Shown piece by piece: positions 1 through 6,434 of a stretch of DNA of 14,836 nucleotides; the first letter of the stretch is position 1; each line of letters starts with the position of its first letter. The DNA lies in NCBI GenBank assembly GCA_964490005.1, contig CAZBBB010000080.1, positions 1 to 14,836 of the forward strand. The letters are read 5' to 3'. The notes under the pieces are model-generated. The model saw only the letters and a list, made by a program, of their open reading frames with translations, made no database searches and was not told where the DNA came from. Source of the stretch: CAZBBB01 sp964490005 (GTDB lineage Bacteria; Planctomycetota; B15-G4). The position numbers were made by a program, and so were the translations under genes.

Positions 1-1
1 G

Positions 2-571
2 ACCTCGATCGCCAAGCTCGCCGCGCTGCACCGGCGCGAGGGCCGGCGGGTGATGCTCGCGGCCGGCGACACCTTCCGCGCCGCGGCCGTCGAGCAGCTC
101 TCGATCTGGGCGCAGCGGCTCGAGGTGCCGATCGTGAAGCGCGCGATGGGCGCCGACCCCTCGGGCCTGGCCTTCGACGCGGCCGACGCCGCCGCGCGCG
201 AGGAGCTCGACGTGCTGCTCGTCGACACCGCCGGCCGCCTGCACACGCAGAAGAACCTGATGGCCGAACTCGAGAAGATTCGCCGCGTGCTCGGCAAGCG
301 CATCCCGGGCGCGCCGCACGAGGTGCTGCTGATCCTCGACGGCACGACGGGCCAGAACGCCATCGTGCAGGCGCAGCGCTTCCGCGAGGCGGTCGAGGTG
401 ACGGGCCTGATGGTCACGAAGCTCGACGGCACGGCGCGCGGCGGCGCGATCGTCTCGATCCGCGAACAGCTCGGCCTGCCGGTGCACTTCGTGGGCTTGG
501 GCGAGGGGCTGGCCGACATCGAGCGCTTCGATCCGGCGGCCTTCGTGGACGCGCTGTTCAAGCAGGCATGA
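2..571 (+). CDS. ftsY: Signal recognition particle receptor FtsY, 3' part
   Basis: FtsY is the SRP receptor GTPase that docks ribosome-SRP complexes at the inner membrane for co-translational insertion. The window opens inside the GTPase domain, just after the P-loop lysine: the first codons read TSIAKLAAL, the usual continuation of GxGKTT. Visible motifs are AGDTFRAAAVEQL (insertion-box start), DTAGRL (G3), TKLDGTARGG (G4 and its extension) and GLGEGLADIERFDP (G5 region). The protein stops shortly after this with FVDALF. That ending is typical of FtsY; the paralogue Ffh would carry a methionine-rich M domain next, and none is present. The N-terminal part and P-loop lie outside the window. 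The stop codon overlaps the start of the next gene (ATGA), so the two are probably translationally coupled. An internal GTG at position 50 is not the true start. Confidence 0.95.
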   Translation, partial: TSIAKLAALHRREGRRVMLAAGDTFRAAAVEQLSIWAQRLEVPIVKRAMGADPSGLAFDAADAAAREELDVLLVDTAGRLHTQKNLMAELEKIRRVLGKRIPGAPHEVLLILDGTTGQNAIVQAQRFREAVEVTGLMVTKLDGTARGGAIVSIREQLGLPVHFVGLGEGLADIERFDPAAFVDALFKQA

Positions 572-2217
572 GCGCCGAGGCGCGGCGCACCGGCACGGGC
601 AGTTGGGAGTTGCCGCTGCTGCTGCTCGCGGCGGCCGCCCTCGCGCTGCCCGACGTCTTCGACCTCTCGGCGCTCAAGGGCGGCGCGCTCGCGGCGCTCG
701 CCGCCGTGCTGATCGTGCCGCGCCTGCTGCTCGTCGATCGCGGCGTCTTCGGCGCGCTGCCGAGCCTGCCCGGCGCGCTGCCCTGGCTGCTCTCGCTGGG
801 CTGGGCGGCCGTGGGATCGCTCGACATGCTCGGCGCGGCGGCCGTCGCCGACCGCCTGATCGTCGTCGGCCTCGCGCTGCTCGCCGCCCTGCTCGGCGCG
901 CGCGCCGCGCGCCGCGACGAACCCGCGCTGCGCGACGGAGTGCTGGCGGCCACGCTGGTCACGGCGCTCGTCGCGATCCTGCAGGCGCTCGGCATCGAGC
1001 GGCGGCTGACGGCCGGCGAGCCCGAGGTCGTGGCGCTCATGGGCAACTCGATGCGCGCCGGCGCGCTGCTCGCCGTCGGCGTCGCGGCCAGCTTCGCGAC
1101 GCTGCTCCGTCCCGATCCGCGCATGCCGGCCTGGCGCGTGCGACTCGCGGCCGCCGCGCTCAACTTCGGGACGGCCGCCCTGCTGCTCACGCGGGCGCGC
1201 GGCGGCTGGCTGGCGGCGGCCTGCGCGATGGCGGTCGTGGCGATCGCGTCGCGCGAGTCGCTCGTGCCGCGCCTGCGCGTCTGGGGCGTGCCGCTGCTCG
1301 TCGGGCTCGCGCTCGGCGCCGTGCTCGGTGACGGCACGCAGCTGCTGCGTCCCAAGGTCGGCACGCAGCAGACGCTGTTCTCGGCCTCCGACCCGACGCT
1401 CAACGTGCGCCTCGCCGTCTGGGGCGCCACGCTCGACATGACGCAGGCGGCGCCCTTCACCGGCGCCGGTCTCGGCCGCTACCGCGAACGCTTCCCGCCC
1501 TGGCGCCGCGCCGAGGAGGCCGCGCTGCCGGGCCTGCACGGCGCGCGCACCGAAGTCGACCACCCGCACAACGAGTGGCTGCTCGCCGCCGCCGAGGGCG
1601 GCTGGCCGGCCGCCGCGCTGCTCGCCGCCGCCGTGCTGCTCGCGCTGCGCTCGGCCTGGCGCGGCGCACGCGGGGCCGCGCTCGTCGACCACGCGGCGAC
1701 GCGTGACCACGATGCGCCGACGGCGCCGCCCGACGCCGGACAGGCCGCCCACATCGCGCTCGCCGTGCTCGTCGCGGGCACCGTCGCCGCGCTCGTGCAG
1801 GACGCCTTCACCTCGCCCGGCAACGCGCTGCCCTTCTTCGCCGCCGCCGGCTGGGCCTGGGCCCGCGCGCGCGGCGACGGCGCGGCCGCCGACGCGGCGC
1901 TTCCGCAGCGCACGGGCCTCGCACTCGGCACGCTGCTCGCCGCCCTGCTCTTCATCGCCGCCTGGCCGCGCCTGCAGTGCCAGCTCGGCCTGCGCTCCTT
2001 CTACCTCGCCGCCGACGCGGGAGGCCTGACGCCCGCGTCCTTCGCGCTGCTGCGCGAGGCCGCCGACGCCGACCCGGGCGATCTCGACGCCCAGCGCCTG
2101 CTGGTCGAGTTCGGCTCGCTCGCCCTGCAGGCCTCTCCCGAGGCTCTGCCCGACGTGACCGCGGCCGTCGAGACGGCCCGCGCGCGCATCGCGCGGCTGG
2201 CGCCGCACGCGCCCTGA
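568..2217 (+). CDS. O-antigen ligase/polymerase (Wzy_C)-like membrane protein
   Basis: A 549-residue polytopic membrane protein. Hydrophobic segments fill residues 14-55, 70-112, 124-180, 190-255, 345-362, 395-432 and 448-467. Three landmarks match the Wzy_C/O-antigen ligase family: LTRARGGWLAA at about 207-217, VWGATLDM followed by PFTGAGLGRY at about 284-305, and DHPHNEWLLAAAEGGW at about 331-346, which ends a large extracytoplasmic loop. In family members the loop histidine and arginines act in joining or polymerising glycans carried on undecaprenyl-diphosphate. Residues 470-549 are a soluble, Ala/Leu-rich helical tail that may be a degenerate TPR, by analogy with the paralogue at 10957. 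The ATG overlaps the ftsY stop by 4 nt, suggesting coupled translation. Whether it is a ligase, a polymerase or a protein O-glycosyltransferase cannot be told from sequence. The family call is firm; the substrate is unknown. Confidence 0.83.
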   Translation: MSAEARRTGTGSWELPLLLLAAAALALPDVFDLSALKGGALAALAAVLIVPRLLLVDRGVFGALPSLPGALPWLLSLGWAAVGSLDMLGAAAVADRLIVVGLALLAALLGARAARRDEPALRDGVLAATLVTALVAILQALGIERRLTAGEPEVVALMGNSMRAGALLAVGVAASFATLLRPDPRMPAWRVRLAAAALNFGTAALLLTRARGGWLAAACAMAVVAIASRESLVPRLRVWGVPLLVGLALGAVLGDGTQLLRPKVGTQQTLFSASDPTLNVRLAVWGATLDMTQAAPFTGAGLGRYRERFPPWRRAEEAALPGLHGARTEVDHPHNEWLLAAAEGGWPAAALLAAAVLLALRSAWRGARGAALVDHAATRDHDAPTAPPDAGQAAHIALAVLVAGTVAALVQDAFTSPGNALPFFAAAGWAWARARGDGAAADAALPQRTGLALGTLLAALLFIAAWPRLQCQLGLRSFYLAADAGGLTPASFALLREAADADPGDLDAQRLLVEFGSLALQASPEALPDVTAAVETARARIARLAPHAP

Positions 2218-2256
2218 GCGTCCGCGCGCCGAGCGGCTGGCCTCGACGCGCTGGAC

Positions 2257-2278
2257 CCGCGGCGGCCGCCGGCCGCGG
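2257..2278. terminator. GC-rich hairpin between convergent genes
   Basis: CCGCGGC (2257-2263) pairs with GCCGCGG (2272-2278) around an 8-nt loop. It lies in the 68-nt gap between the convergent stops of the ligase-like gene (2217) and the GSDH/PKD gene (2286). No T-tract follows on either strand, so it may be only a stem that aids Rho-dependent ends, or chance in very GC-rich DNA. Confidence 0.25.
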
Positions 2279-2285
2279 CCCGCGC

Positions 2286-5200
2286 TCAGGAACTCGTGCC
2301 GACGAGCCCGTTGCTGGCCGCGTAGCCGAGGATCGCGCCCGCGTCCTGCACCCAGAACTGGAAGTAGAGCGGCAGGCCCGCGGGCGCGGCCGGGAACACG
2401 AAGGGCAGGTGCACGGCGCCCGCCCCGTTCGTGACGAAGGGCAGCAGCAGCGCGGGGCTCGGCACCATCACGCCGCCCTTGAAGGGCAGGTGGATCGCCG
2501 AGAGGCCGAAGACCAGCGTGGCCGACGCGGAGGGCGCCGCGCCCGTCAGGTCGATCTGGTTCGACGAGCCGCCCGAGAGCGGGCCGTTGCCCGAGAGCAC
2601 CGGCACGCCGTCGGCGCCCGCCAGGCCGGCTCCGAGGGTCGGCCAGAAGGGCGGGTCGCAGGAGTCGGGCACGAGGTTCCCGTTCACGTCGCTCTCGTCC
2701 CCGAAGAAGATCTCGTAGACGTCCGGCGTGCCGTCGCCGTCGCAGTCGCTCTGGCACTCGTCGGGGATGCCGTCGAAGTTCAGGTCCAGACTCGCGCCCG
2801 AGGAGATGTCGAGCGCGTCGGGCACGCCGTTGAGGTTGCGGTCGCAGTCGGGCACGAGCGCCAGGCTGGCCGTCGACGAGAGCCCGAAGGGGTCGGTCAT
2901 CGTCAGCGTGATCTCGTACCAGATGACGTCGCCGGTCGTGCAGGCGTCGTGCGGCGAGAGCAGCACCTGCGTCGCGCAGCTCGGGTCGGGCAGCTCGGGA
3001 TGCGTGTGGTTGTCGTGGTGCAGCAGCACCTGCCACTCGCAGGCCAGCGCCGAGACCGATTGCTCGGCGTCGGTCGAGTCGTGGCGCAGCGTGACGAGCG
3101 TCGGTGTGCTCCCGGAGAAGACGCCGAACGGCTGGGGCACCTTGATCTTGGCCACGGGCGGTGAGTTGTTCAGCGAGATCACCCCCGTGGCGAGGTCGCT
3201 CGCGCCCGCCTCGTCGGTGACCGTGAGCGTGACGGTCGCGTTCCACGGCCCGGCGATCGGCGCCAGCGGCTGCGCCAGCACGCGCAGTTCGGCGATCGTC
3301 GTGAAGTACAGGTTGCCGATGCCGCCGGCCTTGCCCGCCAGCCGCAGGCCGTCGCCGGTGACGGGCGGAAAGCGGAACTCGTAGGTCTCGAAGTGCTCGG
3401 CCGTGTTCGCCGGCAGGTAGACCGGGTCGGAGACGACGCCGTTGACCTTCACCCACGCGCGCCCCTGCCGCACCTGGATCTCGACCGTCTTGAACCAGCC
3501 GCCGCCGAGATAGTTGCGGCCTTCCTGGAAGACCAGGCCGACGAAGGTGCGCGGCGAGGCGAACGTGTAGCCGATCGTGTCGGTGGGCGACTTGTCGGAC
3601 ACGCCGCCCACGCCGTGGATCGTGTCGTATTGCCGCTGCACGTCGCCCGTGCCGACGGGCGGCATGTCGCCGTCGCGCATGACCTCGGGGTCGTGGTTCG
3701 AGAAGCCCGTCGAGCCCGGCGGCACGAGCGCGAACACCGCGCCGTGGAAGGCGCCCTGCGCGGTGATGTCCTCCGAGGGGAAGACGTGGACGGGCGCGCG
3801 GAGGATCGAGGGCGGCGTGCCGTCGCCGAAGTCCCAGGAGTACGACAGCGGCTGGCCCTCGGGGTCGCTCGAGGGCAGCGCGTCGAAGCTCACCGTGAGC
3901 GGCGCGGGGCCGAAGCTCGCGCTCGCCGTGAAGGCCGCGTCGGGCGGCGCGTTGCCCGTCAGGTAGCGGATGCGGCGCAGCTGGCCGATGCCGGTGTCGG
4001 TGTAGTTGATGTACCACAGCGCCTCGCCGACCGCGTCCCAGGCGAGCGCCACCGGGCGCCCGACGGGGTCGGCGAACAGGTCGATCGAGACGAGCGCGTC
4101 GCTCCCGTCGAGGACGGCGTGCCGCATCCAACCCACGCCGTAGTCGGCGTGGAAATAGCCGCCCGCGAAAGGCGGCGGAAAGCCGGTCGCGCCGGCGAAG
4201 GCCCCGCCGATCGAACAGTTGCCCTTGAAGGAGGCGCCCGCGACGGGTGCGGCGGGCGCGCCGAGCGGCACGTCGATCGCCAGCCCCGCGCCGTCGTAGT
4301 CGGGCACCGAGGCCGGACCGTCGTGCTTCCACGCGAGCGCCGGGCGGCGGTGGCTGAACAGCGGCACGCCCGTCACGAGCGGCAGCCGCGGGTTGCAGGG
4401 GTGCGGCCAGAAGGGCGTGTTGAGACTGTCCTGCACGATGAGCTGCTGGAAGAAGAACTTGGGCGGCAGGCACTGCCCGGCCACGTAATCGGGGTTGATC
4501 GCGTCGGGGTTCGCGACGGGCAGCACCGAGAAGTACGGGTGGGGTTCGAGCCCCTCCCACAGCGGCCAGCCGAGGTTGGCGCTCGGCCCCGTGACGATGT
4601 TGAGCTCTTCGCTGGTCTCGGCGCCGACGTCGCCGATCACGATCGTGCCGGGCCCCCCGCCGCCGTCGTGCGCGTGCCCGCCCGTGCCCGGGCGGATCGT
4701 GAAGCGCGCCGGCTGGCGCAGGCCCACCGTCCACACGCGGCTGCGCGGCGCGCGCGGCGCCAGCGGGTCGAAGAACGGATTGTCGGGCAGGCCGTCGCCC
4801 GTCGCCGGATCCACGCGCAGCAGTTTGCCGTTGAGGCTGTCGACGAGCTGGCTGCGCAGCGGCCCGAGGTTGGCCTTGGGCGCCATGATGCCCTCGGAGA
4901 TGCAGGTGCCGCTGTCGTCGCCGCCGGCCGCGTCGCCGGTGCTGAAGAGCAGCGAGCCGTCGGCGCCGAACTCCAGCCAGCCGACGCCGTGCGTGCTGCC
5001 GCAGATCGGAACGCCGGTCGAGATCGACTCGCCCACGAGCACCAGGCGACTGGCCGGATCGACCACCGACAGGCCCGAGGCCGCGCTCGCCGTGTAGCGC
5101 GTCAGGCGCGCGAGCGTGTCGACGTTGTACTCGTTGGCCTGGCTGTCGTACTGCGGCGTGCCGAAGTGCACGAGATGATGGTGGTCGACGACGTACAGCA

Positions 5201-5582
5201 GGTACACGTGGCCGTTGCGCGCGAAGTCAGGGTCGAGCGCGAAGCCCAACAGGCCGTGGTCGCCCCAGTTGCCGACCTCTTCGGAGATGTCGAGCAGCGG
5301 CACGGGCTGCGTGACGCCGTTCACGACGAGGCGCACGCGACCCGCGCGCTCCCAGACGAAGGCGCGCCCCCAGGCGTCGAAGGTCAGGCCGACGGCCTGG
5401 CTCCAGCCCGACGAGACGAGCTCGTCGACGAAGCCCGTCGGCAGACCGAGCTGCACCGCCTGCGCACCGTCGGCCTCGGGCGCGGCCGCCGCGGCGACCG
5501 CCGGCGGCGGCGCGGGCAGGCGCTGGGCGCTCGCCGGCCCGGCGAGCGCCAGCACGATCAGGATCGACAGGCAGCGTGGCAC
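2286..5582 (-). CDS. Secreted GSDH-type sugar dehydrogenase-like protein with PKD domains and planctomycete-style C-terminus
   Basis: A 1098-residue exported protein. The GTG start at 5582 is chosen because it begins a clean signal peptide (VPRCLSILIVLALAGPASAQ, residues 1-20), with a GGGGA 8 nt upstream and a -10-like TATACT further up; the open frame upstream is Arg/Ala-rich and looks noncoding. Residues about 45-545 form a six-bladed glucose/sorbosone dehydrogenase propeller: HGVGWLEFGADGSLLFSTGD (198-217), GLRQPARF (287-294), GDVGAETSEELN (317-328) and NLGWPLWEG (336-344). The family uses PQQ and calcium to oxidise sugars; the actual substrate here is unknown. A PKD domain (547-601 plus 776-803, with WDFGDGT at 583-589) appears interrupted by a beta-rich insert (602-775). 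A second Ig/PKD-like segment (about 808-910) contains an HHDNHTH cluster (855-861). Asp/Asn-rich 'NGVPD' repeats (912-975) resemble calcium-binding dockerin or thrombospondin-3 repeats. A conserved-looking C-terminal module follows (980-1098). It probably acts outside the cytoplasm. Confidence 0.85.
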   Translation of the reverse strand: MPRCLSILIVLALAGPASAQRLPAPPPAVAAAAAPEADGAQAVQLGLPTGFVDELVSSGWSQAVGLTFDAWGRAFVWERAGRVRLVVNGVTQPVPLLDISEEVGNWGDHGLLGFALDPDFARNGHVYLLYVVDHHHLVHFGTPQYDSQANEYNVDTLARLTRYTASAASGLSVVDPASRLVLVGESISTGVPICGSTHGVGWLEFGADGSLLFSTGDAAGGDDSGTCISEGIMAPKANLGPLRSQLVDSLNGKLLRVDPATGDGLPDNPFFDPLAPRAPRSRVWTVGLRQPARFTIRPGTGGHAHDGGGGPGTIVIGDVGAETSEELNIVTGPSANLGWPLWEGLEPHPYFSVLPVANPDAINPDYVAGQCLPPKFFFQQLIVQDSLNTPFWPHPCNPRLPLVTGVPLFSHRRPALAWKHDGPASVPDYDGAGLAIDVPLGAPAAPVAGASFKGNCSIGGAFAGATGFPPPFAGGYFHADYGVGWMRHAVLDGSDALVSIDLFADPVGRPVALAWDAVGEALWYINYTDTGIGQLRRIRYLTGNAPPDAAFTASASFGPAPLTVSFDALPSSDPEGQPLSYSWDFGDGTPPSILRAPVHVFPSEDITAQGAFHGAVFALVPPGSTGFSNHDPEVMRDGDMPPVGTGDVQRQYDTIHGVGGVSDKSPTDTIGYTFASPRTFVGLVFQEGRNYLGGGWFKTVEIQVRQGRAWVKVNGVVSDPVYLPANTAEHFETYEFRFPPVTGDGLRLAGKAGGIGNLYFTTIAELRVLAQPLAPIAGPWNATVTLTVTDEAGASDLATGVISLNNSPPVAKIKVPQPFGVFSGSTPTLVTLRHDSTDAEQSVSALACEWQVLLHHDNHTHPELPDPSCATQVLLSPHDACTTGDVIWYEITLTMTDPFGLSSTASLALVPDCDRNLNGVPDALDISSGASLDLNFDGIPDECQSDCDGDGTPDVYEIFFGDESDVNGNLVPDSCDPPFWPTLGAGLAGADGVPVLSGNGPLSGGSSNQIDLTGAAPSASATLVFGLSAIHLPFKGGVMVPSPALLLPFVTNGAGAVHLPFVFPAAPAGLPLYFQFWVQDAGAILGYAASNGLVGTSS

Positions 5583-5590
5583 GTTGAGAG

Positions 5591-5595
5591 TCCCC
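5591..5595 (-). promoter_or_regulatory. Weak ribosome binding site deciding the GTG start of the GSDH/PKD gene
   Basis: GGGGA on the minus strand lies 8 nt before the GTG at 5582. It is a modest Shine-Dalgarno match. With the signal peptide that begins exactly at this GTG, it supports this start over the longer frame that would begin at 5774. Confidence 0.45.
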
Positions 5596-5636
5596 GGTGC
5601 GGGCGCGCGGCCGGGCGCGCGGCGGAGCGTGGGCGC

Positions 5637-5642
5637 AGTATA
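5637..5642 (-). promoter_or_regulatory. Candidate -10 element (TATACT) for the GSDH/PKD gene
   Basis: TATACT on the minus strand stands out in otherwise very GC-rich DNA and lies 54 nt before the GTG at 5582, a normal 5'UTR distance. No convincing -35 hexamer is seen 16-18 nt upstream, so this is a one-element candidate. Confidence 0.4.
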
Positions 5643-5791
5643 GCCGTGCGATGCGCCGCGTCGGGGTGCCGCGGACGCAAGGGCGCGCCGCCGCGCGGCG
5701 CCGCTCCGCTCGAAGGATCGGCCGCCGATCGGGCACCATGGGCAGCGTGCGCGCCGCGCTGTCGCGGCCGGCACGTCAGGGACGGCACGTC

Positions 5792-5808
5792 GCGCATCGC
5801 GGATGCGC
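5792..5808. repeat. Perfect 17-nt palindrome upstream of the DUF1579 gene
   Basis: GCGCATC-GCG-GATGCGC has 7-bp arms and a 3-nt centre, and ends 34 nt before the ATG at 5843. It could be an operator or a small 5'UTR hairpin. The rest of the 260-bp divergent gap 5583-5842 holds the TATACT box, a weaker GATCGG/CCGATC palindrome at 5716-5730 and the AAGGAG at 5828. I see no further gene there. Confidence 0.3.
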
Positions 5809-5827
5809 CCTCGCCGTCCAACCCCTC

Positions 5828-5833
5828 AAGGAG
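5828..5833 (+). promoter_or_regulatory. Ribosome binding site AAGGAG for the DUF1579 gene
   Basis: AAGGAG lies 9 nt before the ATG at 5843 and fixes that start. The upstream in-frame ATG at 5738 and the longer frame from 5597 lack such a site and would place Arg-rich sequence in front of the signal peptide. Confidence 0.75.
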
Positions 5834-5842
5834 CCCCTCGCC

Positions 5843-6400
5843 ATGACCCGTCCCTCGCAACTGCTGCTCGCCGGCGCGCTGCTGCTCGGCGCGCTCTCGC
5901 TGGCCTTCGCCGCGCCCCAGGAGGCCCCGCGCGCCGACGCGCAGGACCACGCCGTCGAGCAGGCGCGCCAGCTGCTCGCCGTCCGCGCCGGCACCTGGAA
6001 TGTGACCACGACGATGTTCGGCGAGAACACGCCCGGCAAGGAAGTCGTGCGCGCGCTGCCGGGCGGTCTGTGGGTCGTCTCCGACTACGAGAGCACGATG
6101 ATGGGCCAGCCCTTCCACGGGCACGGCATCTTCGGTTACGACCCCGGCGCGAAGACTTGGAAGTCGGTCTGGGTCGACAATTCCGACTTCGCCCTCTCGG
6201 TCTCCGACGGCGCCTGGAACGACGACTTCACCGTCTTCACCAGCCGCGCCGAGATCAACGTCGGCATGGGGCCGATGGAGATGATCATGCGCACGACGGT
6301 GACCGACGCCGACCACGCCACCTTCGAGATGCTGCCGGCCCGCCCGGCCGAGGGCGTGCCCGACGTGTTCATGACGATGAGCTACGAGCGCGCCCGCTGA
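5843..6400 (+). CDS. Secreted DUF1579 family protein
   Basis: A 185-residue protein with a signal peptide: MTRPSQ, then a hydrophobic Leu/Ala stretch to about residue 21 and an AFA-A cleavage site near 23. The mature part matches the DUF1579 pattern: AGTWNVTTTMF (49-59), GGLWVVSDYEST and then MMGQPFHGHGIFGYDPGAKTWKS, followed by a WVDNSD segment and a second half rich in beta strands ending VFMTMSYERAR. DUF1579 proteins are small, probably calycin-like beta barrels of unknown biochemical role. The family is common in exported proteins of planctomycetes and other environmental bacteria. The start is set by the AAGGAG 9 nt upstream. It is divergent from the GSDH/PKD gene and convergent with feoB, so it is probably monocistronic. 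The family call is solid; no function can be assigned. Confidence 0.85.
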   Translation: MTRPSQLLLAGALLLGALSLAFAAPQEAPRADAQDHAVEQARQLLAVRAGTWNVTTTMFGENTPGKEVVRALPGGLWVVSDYESTMMGQPFHGHGIFGYDPGAKTWKSVWVDNSDFALSVSDGAWNDDFTVFTSRAEINVGMGPMEMIMRTTVTDADHATFEMLPARPAEGVPDVFMTMSYERAR

Positions 6401-6401
6401 C

Positions 6402-6424
6402 GCCGGCCCGCGAGAACGGGCGGC
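6402..6424. terminator. Hairpin between convergent DUF1579 gene and feoB
   Basis: GCC-g-GCCCG (6402-6410) pairs with CGGGC-GGC (6417-6424) around a 6-nt CGAGAA loop, with one bulged G. It fills the 34-nt gap between the two convergent stop codons, so it could serve both directions. There is no T-tract. Confidence 0.35.
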
Positions 6425-6434
6425 CGCGCGCCAC

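Noticed and set aside
5583..5774. Upstream extension of the GSDH/PKD protein by 64 residues
   Set aside because: The extension is Arg/Ala-rich and would bury the signal peptide. The GTG at 5582 starts a canonical signal peptide, and the TATACT promoter candidate lies inside the extension.
3393..5846. 817-codon open frame on the plus strand
   Set aside because: It is antisense to the GSDH/PKD gene, is dominated by Arg, Val, Ala and His, and has no recognisable motif. Long antisense frames are expected in very GC-rich coding DNA.
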